Positions 7,111 through 15,369 of a DNA stretch of 34,438 nt are shown piece after piece. Position 1 is the stretch's first letter; the number at the start of each line of letters is the position of its first letter. Source of the stretch: JBOCEF01 sp047610385 (GTDB lineage Bacteria; Pseudomonadota; Alphaproteobacteria; Rhodobacterales; Rhodobacteraceae); NCBI GenBank assembly GCA_047610385.1, contig JBLGAC010000043.1, forward strand, positions 1-34,438, read 5' to 3'. The notes beneath the pieces are model-generated. The model worked only from the letters and a program-made list of their open reading frames with translations. It searched no databases and had not been told where the DNA came from. The translations under genes and the position numbers were made by a program.

Positions 7111-7914
7111 ATGATCCGTGCGCTCGCCCTTGCCGCTGCCCTGCTCGCCCCGCCCGCCGCCGCGACGGAGGTGGATGTGGAGCTGATGCTCGCTGTCGAT
7201 ATCTCCCGCTCCATGGACATTGATGAGCTCAGGATCCAGCGCGCCGGCTATGTCGCCGCCTTACGCGATCCAGCAGTGCACCGCGCGATCCAAAGCGGGC
7301 TTTTGGGCCAGATTGCGGTGTCCTATGTGGAATGGGCCGGGGCCGGCAAGCGTGAGACAGTGATTGATTGGACCTTGATCGACGGCCCAGAAAGCGCCCG
7401 TGAGGTGGCGGAGCTGCTGACATGGCACCCGGTTCAGGCTGTCACTGGCACCTCAATTTCCGACGTTATCGGATTTTCGGTCTCCGATATGGCGCGCAAT
7501 GAATTCGACGGGCTGCGGCGCGTCATCGACATTTCCGGAGACGGGCCGAACAACACGGGGCCAGCGGTGACGGCGGCGCGTGACGCGGCGGTGGCCGCGG
7601 GGGTGACGATCAACGGCTTGCCCTTGATGATGAATGCCAGAGATGGGCTGTTCAGCCTGCGCGACCTCGACATCTATTACCAAGACTGCGTGATCGGCGG
7701 ACCACAAAGCTTCGTGCTCCCGGTCTGGGATGCGGCGAAATTCGCCGAAACGATCCGCCGCAAGCTGATCCTGGAAATCGCCGGCATCCCGGGCCCCCGC
7801 GTGATCCACGCACAGCTGTCGCTGACGCCGCGCCGCCGCGCGCCACGCATCGACTGCCTGATCGGCGAGAAGCTGCGCGCCCAATGGCTGCGTGACGGAG
7901 GAGGGGAGTGGTGA
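7111..7914 (+). CDS. Secreted DUF1194 domain protein (VWA-like)
   Basis: The 267-residue protein has a signal peptide (MIRALALAAALLAPPAAA) and then the DUF1194 domain, a von Willebrand A-like fold common in alphaproteobacteria and of unknown function. A metal-site (MIDAS-like) DxSxS pattern is visible at LAVDISRSMD (Asp30, Ser32, Ser34), and VTGTSISDVIGF and RVIDISGDGPNNTG look like the later loops of that site. It probably acts outside the cytoplasmic membrane, binding a protein partner or metal. The start at 7111 was chosen for the signal peptide; the open frame extends far upstream without signal-like sequence. Its 3' end lies 3 bases from that of the convergent glycosyltransferase gene. 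Confidence 0.82.
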   Translation: MIRALALAAALLAPPAAATEVDVELMLAVDISRSMDIDELRIQRAGYVAALRDPAVHRAIQSGLLGQIAVSYVEWAGAGKRETVIDWTLIDGPESAREVAELLTWHPVQAVTGTSISDVIGFSVSDMARNEFDGLRRVIDISGDGPNNTGPAVTAARDAAVAAGVTINGLPLMMNARDGLFSLRDLDIYYQDCVIGGPQSFVLPVWDAAKFAETIRRKLILEIAGIPGPRVIHAQLSLTPRRRAPRIDCLIGEKLRAQWLRDGGGEW

Positions 7915-7917
7915 GGG

Positions 7918-9858
7918 TCAGCTGTCCTCAGCGCCGTGGTCGGTCTTGTCCCAGAAATCGGGGGCCAAGGCGGCCTCAACCAACGCCTTCATTGCCGAAA
8001 AGGCGCCCAGCGGGAAATACAGCGGCAGGCTGAGCGCTGCGCCCGCCAGCCGCAGCCGCCCCGCCCGCGCCAGCGCGATCAAGGACGTGGTCACCGCCAC
8101 CGCCTGCCCGACCAGAAGCCCGGTGAACAAAACCGTTCCGAGGGTGCCCTGGAACCAGTTCGCATCCCATGGCGGGCCGATCAGCAGCCACCAGATCCAA
8201 ACGCTCCAGAACAGTGGTTGGCCCAGAAACGCCGCTGAGGAGCCGAGAAACAGTGCCTGAAACCCGATAAACCTGCCGGTCCCAAGATCGCGCCACAGGC
8301 GCAGCGGGCTGCGCATATGCGCGAGCCACGTCATCAGATAGCCCTTTTGCCAGCGCGACCGCTGGCGGATCCAGGCCAGCGGGCGCTTGGTCGCCGCCTC
8401 CACGGTTTCGGTGTCCACGAGGCCGGTCACATAGCCCGCCCGCGCCAGCCGCATGCCCAGATCGGCGTCCTCAGTCACGTTGAACGCATCCCAGGCGCCA
8501 ATCCGTTCCAACGCAGCACGGCGAAAGAACACCGACGTGCCGCCCAGCGGGATCGGCATCCCCAGTCGCGCCATGCCCGGCAGCACCAGGTGGAACCAGG
8601 TGACGTATTCCACCGCAAAGCAGCGTGCGATCCAGCCGTCATGTTCGTTGCGAAACGCAAGGCGCGCCTGCACACAGGCCAACCGCCCGGACCCTTGCGC
8701 GAACGCCTCGGCCACCCGCGACAGCTGGTCGGGGGCGGGGCGATCCTCAGCATCATAGATCCCGACGATTTCCCCGCGGCAGAAATCCAGCGCGTGGTTC
8801 AAAGCCCGCGGTTTGGTGCGCGGCAGGCCCGGAGGGGTCACGATGATCCGCACCCATGGCGGAGGATTAAGCGCGCGCAACGCCGCGGCGGTGGCGGTGT
8901 CGTCAGGCTCCAACGCGATCACCGCCTCAAGCTTCTCAGGCGGGTGATCCAGGCGTGACAGCGCGGCGATCAAAGGCCGCGCCATGCCCGGTTCCTTATA
9001 AAGCGGGATCAGCAGTGATATACGTGGCAACGCCGCCTCCGCCGCGGCGGCGCGCGGCAGGGCGCGGCCCTCAGCACGGCGTGCATGGGCGGGCGCGCGC
9101 CATGGGCCCGACAGGGTCGCGACCGTCACCGCCACCCGAAAGGTCAGATTGATCAGGTTCAGAAACAGCGCTGCCATGAACACCGCTGGCAGCGTCCAGG
9201 ACGGCGCGAACAGCAGCGCCAGAACCGCGCCGACGATGACGCAACCGATGGCGATGCGCGGGCCGGGGCGCATCAGGGCCTCGGCGCTCAGGGCCTTGGG
9301 GGTGCGGGCGCGGGCGCGCGTGGCGCGGGCTTCGGGATGCAGGCGCAGCATCAGGCGGTCAAAGGCGTCACCGGTTGCGACCGCGAACCGGATGCGGGCG
9401 TCGCGCGGCAGGCCAAAGGCGCGGCACAGTGCCTGTTCGCGCCCCTGCAACGATTCAGGATCAGCGGCCGCAAGCACCACATCGCCCCCCGCCACACGCC
9501 ACGGAACCGCACGGTGGCGCAGGCAGGCGGCGATGCGGGCTGGATCAATGTCGCGCAATCCGGGGGGGTCAGCGTCAAGGTCGGCGAACACCATACCCAG
9601 CTGCTCTGCCAGCGCCTCAGCCACCGCGCGGGGGGCGACCTTGCCCTGCGCGGTCAAGATTTCCCCCAGACGCGCACGTCCGGGGCCCTGGGCGGCCTGG
9701 CGGCGCAATGCGGCCAGCAGATCGGTGCGCGTCACGGCGCGGCGCGCCAGCAGGATTTCCCCCAGCCGACGGCCCGAAGGCGGCGGCACATTGCCGCCCG
9801 ACGCCGCGCGTGCACCGCCCACCGGGCGCTGTTTTGCGGCGCCGCCTGATCCGTCCAT
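7918..9858 (-). CDS. Membrane GT2 glycosyltransferase with N-terminal MshEN domain
   Basis: The 646-residue protein joins a regulatory domain to a processive-type glycosyltransferase. Residues about 30-175 form a GspE N-terminal/MshEN domain. Two tandem motifs, RLGEILLARRAVTRTDLLAA with the following LRRQ and RLGEILTAQGKVAPRAVAEA with the following LAEQ, resemble known c-di-GMP-binding MshEN repeats. Two membrane helices follow (about 201-246), then a GT2 catalytic domain from 279 with IPLYKEP, YDAED (369-372), VTED (461-464) and QRSRW (499-503). The C-terminus has three more helices. The layout recalls NfrB of E. coli, but with the sensor at the front. Product sugar and acceptor are unknown. 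ATG 9858 is used as start; an in-frame TTG at 9879 is possible, and neither has a convincing ribosome site. Confidence 0.85.
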   Translation of the reverse strand: MDGSGGAAKQRPVGGARAASGGNVPPPSGRRLGEILLARRAVTRTDLLAALRRQAAQGPGRARLGEILTAQGKVAPRAVAEALAEQLGMVFADLDADPPGLRDIDPARIAACLRHRAVPWRVAGGDVVLAAADPESLQGREQALCRAFGLPRDARIRFAVATGDAFDRLMLRLHPEARATRARARTPKALSAEALMRPGPRIAIGCVIVGAVLALLFAPSWTLPAVFMAALFLNLINLTFRVAVTVATLSGPWRAPAHARRAEGRALPRAAAAEAALPRISLLIPLYKEPGMARPLIAALSRLDHPPEKLEAVIALEPDDTATAAALRALNPPPWVRIIVTPPGLPRTKPRALNHALDFCRGEIVGIYDAEDRPAPDQLSRVAEAFAQGSGRLACVQARLAFRNEHDGWIARCFAVEYVTWFHLVLPGMARLGMPIPLGGTSVFFRRAALERIGAWDAFNVTEDADLGMRLARAGYVTGLVDTETVEAATKRPLAWIRQRSRWQKGYLMTWLAHMRSPLRLWRDLGTGRFIGFQALFLGSSAAFLGQPLFWSVWIWWLLIGPPWDANWFQGTLGTVLFTGLLVGQAVAVTTSLIALARAGRLRLAGAALSLPLYFPLGAFSAMKALVEAALAPDFWDKTDHGAEDS

Positions 9859-9941
9859 GGGCGCCAACGCGCTCTCCAACCGATTGAACCAGTCAGGAGA
9901 GTGCGGGAGCGATAGTTACTTTGGAGTTAAAGGTTAACGCT

Positions 9942-11111
9942 TCAGTTCATCGAGACGATGAAACGTTCAAACAGATAAAAGCTGTCCTGCGGTCCGGGGC
10001 TTGCCTCTGGGTGATGCTGCACCGAAAACACCGGCTTGCCTTTCAGCGCGATGCCGCAGTTCGATCCGTCGAACAGCGAGATATGGGTTTCCTCAACACC
10101 TTCGGGCAGGGTCTGCCCATCGACCGCAAACCCATGATTCATAGAGGTGATTTCAACCTTACCGGTGGTCAGATCTTTCACCGGGTGGTTGGCGCCATGG
10201 TGTCCGTGGCTCATCTTCACGGTCTTGCCACCCAGCGCCAGGGCCAGCATCTGATGGCCCAGACAGATGCCGAACATCGGCAGTCCGGCAGCCAGAATGC
10301 CCTTGATCATCGGCACGGCGTATTCGCCTGTCGCCACGGGATCGCCGGGACCGTTGGACAGGAACACGCCCTCAGGGTTCAGGGCCAGCACCTCCTCAGC
10401 GGTTGCGGTGGCGGGCAGCACGGTCACATCGGCACCCGCCGATGCCAGGCAGCGCAGGATGTTGCGCTTGGCGCCAAAATCGATCGCCACCACGCGGCGA
10501 CCAGGGCCGGTGCGCTTGGTGTAGCCATCGGGCCAGGCCCAGCGCATTTCATCCCACTGATAGGACTGGGCGCAGGTGACGTCTTTGGCCAGATCCATGC
10601 CGGTCAGCCCCGGAAAGGCCCGCGCGCGCGCCACCAGTGCTTCAATGTCGAAATTGCCATCTTCACGGTATTCGATGGTCGCATGCGGCGCGCCATTCAG
10701 GCGAATCGCGCGGGTCAGGCGGCGGGTGTCGATGCCACCGATGGCGATGCGGCCGCGTTTGGCCAGCCATGCAGACAAGGTCTCAGCGGCGCGCCAGCTT
10801 GCCGGCTCAGTCGGGTCCCATTTGACCACCATGCCGAGGGCGACCGGATCGGCGGTCTCATCATCCTCAGGATTGACCCCGACATTGCCGATATGCGGAA
10901 AGGTGAAGGTCACGATCTGGCCCGCATAGGACGGGTCAGTCATGATTTCCTGATAGCCGGTCATGGCGGTGTTGAAGCAAAGCTCACCCTCGGCGATGCC
11001 GGTCGCGCCGAAGCCGCGCCCCATGAACACCGTTCCGTCGGCAAGCGCGAGGCACGCGGTGAGACGTGCGGATGCAGCGCCAAGCGCGGCGCGGGTCATG
11101 GCGTCGGACAT
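9942..11111 (-). CDS. carA: Carbamoyl-phosphate synthase small subunit
   Basis: CarA is the glutaminase subunit that feeds ammonia to CarB for carbamoyl phosphate, used in arginine and pyrimidine synthesis. The 389-residue protein has the N-terminal CPSase small-chain domain (FNTAMTGYQEIMTDPSYAGQ) and a C-terminal class I glutamine amidotransferase. Its triad is visible: Cys283 in MFGICLGHQM, and His367 and Glu369 in VQHHPEASPGP. GPGDP (254-258) and HGHHGANHPV are also typical. The start at 11111 has GGAGGG 8 bases upstream; an in-frame ATG at 11192 is not supported. The carB gene is not adjacent, which is common in alphaproteobacteria. It is divergent from the YqeY-like gene across 189 bases that include an AT-rich stretch near 11191-11228. 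Confidence 0.96.
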   Translation of the reverse strand: MSDAMTRAALGAASARLTACLALADGTVFMGRGFGATGIAEGELCFNTAMTGYQEIMTDPSYAGQIVTFTFPHIGNVGVNPEDDETADPVALGMVVKWDPTEPASWRAAETLSAWLAKRGRIAIGGIDTRRLTRAIRLNGAPHATIEYREDGNFDIEALVARARAFPGLTGMDLAKDVTCAQSYQWDEMRWAWPDGYTKRTGPGRRVVAIDFGAKRNILRCLASAGADVTVLPATATAEEVLALNPEGVFLSNGPGDPVATGEYAVPMIKGILAAGLPMFGICLGHQMLALALGGKTVKMSHGHHGANHPVKDLTTGKVEITSMNHGFAVDGQTLPEGVEETHISLFDGSNCGIALKGKPVFSVQHHPEASPGPQDSFYLFERFIVSMN

Positions 11112-11300
11112 CGTGCGAGCCCTCCAAAGCTGTCGTGAAACCGCCGCAAGGTAAGTGCGCTGCCGCATGGCGTCAAGCGCCCGTTCAGCCATAAAAAAAT
11201 CCTTTATAAATCATGGTGTTGCCATAATTCACGGCGCATTGGCGACTCACGTGCGATCGTGTAGGGTCAGAAACCTTTTGTTCATCTACAGGACTGCTTC

Positions 11301-11756
11301 ATGCGAGACCGCATCAAAGCCGCGCTGGAGAAGGCCATGGGTGCCGACGACCCCACTCGGGTCGGCACCCTTCGCCTTATCTGCGCGGCCATCCGAGACC
11401 GGGACATCGCCGCACGCGGGGCCGATGACGGCCCCGACTGCATCCCGGAGCAGGAGCTTGTCCAGATCCTCACCCAGATGATCCGGCAGAGAGACGAAAG
11501 CGTGCGCAGCTACGAAGAGGCCGGGCGCCTCGAACTGGCCGCGCGCGAGGGCGATGAGATCGCCATCATCCGCGAATTCCTGCCCCGCCCGCTGTCGGAG
11601 GAAGAACGCAGCCGCGCCATATCCACCGCCATTGCGGAGACCAAGGCCAAGTCGCTGCGCGATCTGAGCCTGGTGATGGGCACGCTGAAATCACGCTATC
11701 CCGGCCGGATGGATTTCTGCCAGGCGGGCGCCGAGGTGCGCAGCGCCCTAGGCTGA
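11301..11756 (+). CDS. GatB/YqeY domain-containing protein
   Basis: The 151-residue protein matches the YqeY family, a stand-alone helical domain related to the tail of GatB in the tRNA-dependent amidotransferase. Typical segments are GTLRLICAAIRDRDI, LTQMIRQRDESVRSYEEAGR, EIAIIREFLPRPLSEEE and SLVMGTLKSRYPGRMD. A role in tRNA handling or protein binding has been suggested for the family, but the cellular function is not settled. The start at 11301 has AGGA about 9 bases upstream. It is divergent from carA, an arrangement also seen in related bacteria. A terminator follows 18 bases after the stop. Confidence 0.9.
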   Translation: MRDRIKAALEKAMGADDPTRVGTLRLICAAIRDRDIAARGADDGPDCIPEQELVQILTQMIRQRDESVRSYEEAGRLELAAREGDEIAIIREFLPRPLSEEERSRAISTAIAETKAKSLRDLSLVMGTLKSRYPGRMDFCQAGAEVRSALG

Positions 11757-11774
11757 CCCGCAGATCAGAATTTC

Positions 11775-11807
11775 GGGCGGCGTGGGGACCCCTGCGCCGC
11801 CCTTTTT
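11775..11807 (+). terminator. Rho-independent terminator after the YqeY-like gene
   Basis: The arms GGGCGGCG (11775-11782) and CGCCGCCC (11795-11802) pair perfectly around a 12-base loop and are followed by five T residues (11803-11807). The T-tract touches the stop codon of the converging sulfotransferase-like gene at 11807. Confidence 0.85.
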
Positions 11808-13276
11808 CATGCGCTGCGGTCGGTGGCTTTACCGCCCCGCCCCGCGCGGAACGCCGCCTTGCGCACATCGGCCGCCAGATGCAGCGCGCGGCCCAGACGC
11901 GGGCGGTCATCCGCCAGTGCCTCCGCTGTCGCCAGCGCCGCGCCGTGATCCCCGGCGCCCAATTGCAGCCGCCCCAGCAACAGCCTGAGCGACGTGCGCG
12001 GGACCTCTCCTCCACCACAAAGGTCCAGCGCGCGCGCCACATCCGCCGCCGACAGACGCAATCCATCGGCATCCGCATCGCCCGACAGCGCCGCCTCGCC
12101 CCATGCCAACGCGGTCGCGGCGACGCCGGGGTTCAGCCGCGCGCTGCGGGCAAAACCGGCCAGCGCGTCGACGGTCCGCCCCTCAGCCATGGCAAGACGG
12201 GCGTTGAGGCACGCGATCTCAGCCTCTTTCACCAGCAATGCATCATGGGTCACCGCCATCAGATCAGCGGCTGAGGGCGGCGGATCCGCGTCTTCGGGCC
12301 ATGGCCGGTCATCGTTGAACAGCTGCGCACGGCCCACAAACCATTCGGCGCGCACACGTTCATTGCCATCGGCGAATTTTTGCATGAAGGCGTCGGCCTC
12401 CTCCTGCGACGGGCGGCGCCCGCGGCCACCATGCCGTTCAATCACCGCCGACAGATCCACCTTGTCGTCGCGCGCACCCGCATTTGCCCCCCGCCCGTAG
12501 CGCGCCTGATCCAGCGTCGCCAGATGCCCCAGCCATGCCTGCATCGCGGGCCTGAGCGACGGGTTGCGGCGTGGTGGGCGGATCAGCCCGTCCTCTGGCC
12601 CCAGATCCCAGACCGACAGCGCGTCACAGATCACATCCCCGCCAATCAGATCGGACGGATCGAAAAGACGCAGGGTCACCGCATCCCGCCCGAATGCATC
12701 CCGGAACCCGGCCAAACATTTGGGGTAGCGATAGGCGCGCCGCGGAGTGGTGGGAAAGATCGGCGCGGCAAAGCCTTCGCCCGGCTCTCCGTCCCGCGCG
12801 CGGGTGCTGGCCATGGACACGGCAAAAGCGTCCTGGCGGCGCAGATAGATCAGCGTTTCAGCGCGCACGGCCCTTTCGGCAACCCAGTCGGCAAGGGCGC
12901 GCAGCAGGGCATCGCCGTCAGGCATGCTCCAGAAAAACTCCGAGCTCAGCAGCAACGTCCCCGGCCGCTTGCGCCCCGCGGCATCGGCCTCAGCGCAGGC
13001 GTCCGCGACCTCCCGCGTCAGGCCATCGGCAAGCTGCGCGCGCAGGTCATCGGCATCCGTGGCGGCGGTCTCAGTGATCGCCAGCTTCAGCTGCGGGGTG
13101 GGCGCGGGGTGCAGCGCCGCCGCCAGCCGCACATGATTGCGCCACCCCAGCGATGCGGGATAGAGCGCGCCGCGCGCCAAAAGCGCCTTGCGATTCACCG
13201 CAAAGAACGTCTGGAGCGAGGTGGAGCCGGTCTTGGGCATTCCGGCATGGATAAGGCAGCGGTCAAAGCGATGCAT
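11807..13276 (-). CDS. Sulfotransferase-like protein with C-terminal helical-repeat region
   Basis: The 489-residue protein opens with LIHAGMPKTGSTSLQ, a PAPS-binding loop of the kind seen in sulfotransferases (residues 8-22). The region to about 340 resembles the P-loop sulfotransferase fold; LLLSSEFFW and ETLIYLRRQDAFAVSMAST resemble its core strand and the 3'-phosphate-binding segment. The last 130 or so residues are Ala- and Leu-rich helical pairs (LNARLAMAEGRTVDALAGFA) that look like degenerate TPR repeats. The substrate is unknown; roseobacter genomes carry many such proteins near polysaccharide genes. The start at 13276 is the ATG just before the P-loop; the ribosome site is weak. It is divergent from the exported protein at 13421, with a 144-base gap. 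Confidence 0.72.
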   Translation of the reverse strand: MHRFDRCLIHAGMPKTGSTSLQTFFAVNRKALLARGALYPASLGWRNHVRLAAALHPAPTPQLKLAITETAATDADDLRAQLADGLTREVADACAEADAAGRKRPGTLLLSSEFFWSMPDGDALLRALADWVAERAVRAETLIYLRRQDAFAVSMASTRARDGEPGEGFAAPIFPTTPRRAYRYPKCLAGFRDAFGRDAVTLRLFDPSDLIGGDVICDALSVWDLGPEDGLIRPPRRNPSLRPAMQAWLGHLATLDQARYGRGANAGARDDKVDLSAVIERHGGRGRRPSQEEADAFMQKFADGNERVRAEWFVGRAQLFNDDRPWPEDADPPPSAADLMAVTHDALLVKEAEIACLNARLAMAEGRTVDALAGFARSARLNPGVAATALAWGEAALSGDADADGLRLSAADVARALDLCGGGEVPRTSLRLLLGRLQLGAGDHGAALATAEALADDRPRLGRALHLAADVRKAAFRAGRGGKATDRSA

Positions 13277-13420
13277 GGCGACCCCAGATGTCGCCCCAAG
13301 GTGGTTTACATCCCGTAAACGCAGCGCCCTGTGTCGCCGCCGCCGCAGGCGCGCGCCGTGGTCACATCGCGCCACCGGTCCCGCTTGCAGCCGCGCAGCG
13401 GGGCGGCGTAGCGTCGCGCC

Positions 13421-14407
13421 ATGATGAACTTGACCCAAAATCGCTTAGCCGCCTGCACTCTGATGCTGGGCGCTCTGACGCTGCTCACCGCCCCGACCGC
13501 GTCCGCACAGGCGCTGTGCGCCGGGCCGGACGGCGTGATTGCCGGGGCGATGACGCTCGACACCCTCAGCACACCGGAACGGCGGGTGACGCTTGAACGC
13601 TTCGCGCCCGACTTTGCCGAGGCCGAAAGCCTGCAGATCCCACAAAACGGCCTGTTTGCTTTTGCGCGCTGCGATCTGAACGGGATCGCGCCGCCAGAAC
13701 TGGTCGCGCTCGGCCGCGCCGGGGCGCATTGCACGGACACAGGCGGCGCCTCGCTGTGCGGGCTGTGGATCCTGGCGCGCACCACTGATGGCTGGGTTGA
13801 GGTGCTGGAGACGGTCGGTGCCGTGCAGATCGCCACGTCCTCATCCCATGGCTGGGCGGATCTGGTGATCACCGGCGGCGCACGCCCTTCCGTGCAGAAA
13901 TTCACCGGCGAAAGCTACGCCGCTGACACGGGCGACGCGGCGTTCTCGCCCGACACGCTCGACTCGTATGAAACCCCGCTCGACGCCGCGCTGGACATCG
14001 TGTGGCTGGGCGTGCGCGATGAAATGCCTGCGGAGGCTGAGCATGTCTTCGCTTGGTTCTGGGACACAGCGAGCCTAGGTGCCCCCGGCGCGCTGACGGC
14101 GCTGCCAGACGACTTTCGCATCGGCCTTGCGCCCAACGTGCCCAACGCGTCCCCCGCGGTGATCATCAAGGGGGCGTCGGCGCAGTTCTGCACCGTGTCG
14201 GGCTGCGCGCATTGGGTGTACCGCGTCGGGGCCAGCGGGGCCCCGACGGAAATCGCACAGTTCGAGGCGTTCGACGTCACCGTGGCCGCCACTGGCGCCC
14301 ACGGCCGGCGCGACCTGCTGGTCACCGCGCGGGGCGGGCCACAGGTCTGGCGCCATGACGGCGCGGCCTACATCCTGTCGCTGCTGGTCCCGCCAGCGCG
14401 GAACTGA
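13421..14407 (+). CDS. Exported protein of unknown function
   Basis: I do not recognise the family. The 328-residue product has a signal peptide (hydrophobic LAACTLMLGALTLLTA, likely cleaved after ASA or AQA) and no later membrane segment, so it is probably periplasmic or secreted. Two segments look alike: GWADLVITGGARPSVQKFTG with the following ESY, and GRRDLLVTARGGPQVWRHDG with the following AAY. This suggests beta-propeller-like repeats of the 'D-L-hydrophobic ... W/F-x-x-x-G-x-x-Y' type. Cysteines occur in likely pairs (FCTVSGC, ARCDLN with AHCTDTGGASLC), as in oxidised extracytoplasmic proteins. ATG 13421 or 13424 could start it. It converges on the carbonic anhydrase gene with a 6-base gap. 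Confidence 0.7.
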   Translation: MMNLTQNRLAACTLMLGALTLLTAPTASAQALCAGPDGVIAGAMTLDTLSTPERRVTLERFAPDFAEAESLQIPQNGLFAFARCDLNGIAPPELVALGRAGAHCTDTGGASLCGLWILARTTDGWVEVLETVGAVQIATSSSHGWADLVITGGARPSVQKFTGESYAADTGDAAFSPDTLDSYETPLDAALDIVWLGVRDEMPAEAEHVFAWFWDTASLGAPGALTALPDDFRIGLAPNVPNASPAVIIKGASAQFCTVSGCAHWVYRVGASGAPTEIAQFEAFDVTVAATGAHGRRDLLVTARGGPQVWRHDGAAYILSLLVPPARN

Positions 14408-14413
14408 CCCGCG

Positions 14414-15142
14414 TCAGTCCGCAGCGCGCGCTTCGACGAAACGGTCGCTTTCGGGGTTAAGCGTGTAGAGCTTGCCCTTCGCAATATCCACCCACGCCCC
14501 GTGCAGCGACAGCAGACCGTCCTTCACCGCTTCTTCCACAAACGGGAACCCGGCAAGGTTGTCGAGCGAATGGCGCACCGCATGCTTTTCCAGCGATTGA
14601 AGCTGGTCTGGGTATGCGCCGCCCTCAGCCGCGACCTTTTCATAGGCGGGACGCAGGATGTCCATCCAGCGGCCAACAAAGCTGCCCTCGCCGTCCAGTT
14701 CCGGTGCCTTGCCTGAGCACATGTCATGGCACGCCGCGACGCCGCCGCAATTGGAATGCCCGACAATGACGATGTGCGCGACCTTCAGGTTGCGCACCGC
14801 GTATTCGATCGCGGCGGACGTGCCGTGATGCGAATGGTCAGGACTGTAGGGCGGGATCAGGTTGGCGACGTTGCGCACCACGAACAGATCGCCAGGCTCG
14901 GCCCCGAACATCGCCACGGCGTCAAGCCGGCTGTCACAGCAGCTGACGATCATCGCGCGCGGCCGCTGGCCGTCATTGGCCAGCCGGGCATACCAGGTGG
15001 CGTTCTCGGCATAACGCCGGTCGCGCCAGGTGCGGTACCGTTCTGTCAGATAAGTGGGCAGCACCGTGGCCAGCGCCACACCTGCTGAACGCAAGATCGA
15101 AAGCTTCTCAGGCACGTCGGTCGGCTTTGCGGTGTCGGACAT
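14414..15142 (-). CDS. Beta-class carbonic anhydrase
   Basis: This zinc enzyme interconverts CO2 and bicarbonate, supplying bicarbonate for carboxylation steps, including carbamoyl phosphate synthesis. The 242-residue protein carries all metal and catalytic motifs of the beta class: SCCDSR with Cys68, Asp70 and Arg72; LFVVRNVANLIPPY; and VGHSNCGG with His129 and Cys132. The start at 15142 has GAGGGGGA about 9 bases upstream; the in-frame ATG at 15187 is less likely. It is preceded by a 227-base gap that should hold its promoter and also contains a small G/C hairpin (15331-15349). The first 30 residues are longer than in minimal family members, with one hydrophobic stretch (SAGVALATVLPTYL), but no clear signal peptide. 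Confidence 0.93.
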   Translation of the reverse strand: MSDTAKPTDVPEKLSILRSAGVALATVLPTYLTERYRTWRDRRYAENATWYARLANDGQRPRAMIVSCCDSRLDAVAMFGAEPGDLFVVRNVANLIPPYSPDHSHHGTSAAIEYAVRNLKVAHIVIVGHSNCGGVAACHDMCSGKAPELDGEGSFVGRWMDILRPAYEKVAAEGGAYPDQLQSLEKHAVRHSLDNLAGFPFVEEAVKDGLLSLHGAWVDIAKGKLYTLNPESDRFVEARAAD

Positions 15143-15369
15143 GGCGCGGATCCCCCTCGTCATTGCGGCACGGTGTCTGATCGTCACATATGCTGCGGCG
15201 CATCACCGAACAACCCCGCCGATCAGAGGAAAAATTTCGCCTGACATGACGCGCCCATCGCAACCAAGACTTCCCCACTCCGTCTGACATCCGGGTGCCC
15301 GCGCGCGAAGCCGCGCGGCGGGTGGGCGAGCGGGGGCGGCAGTCCCCCGAGCCCGCCCGCTCCCTGCGT

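Noticed and set aside
7918..9858. Type II secretion or pilus ATPase (GspE/PilB) based on the N-terminal domain
   Set aside because: There is no Walker A or B motif; the remainder is a membrane GT2 enzyme.
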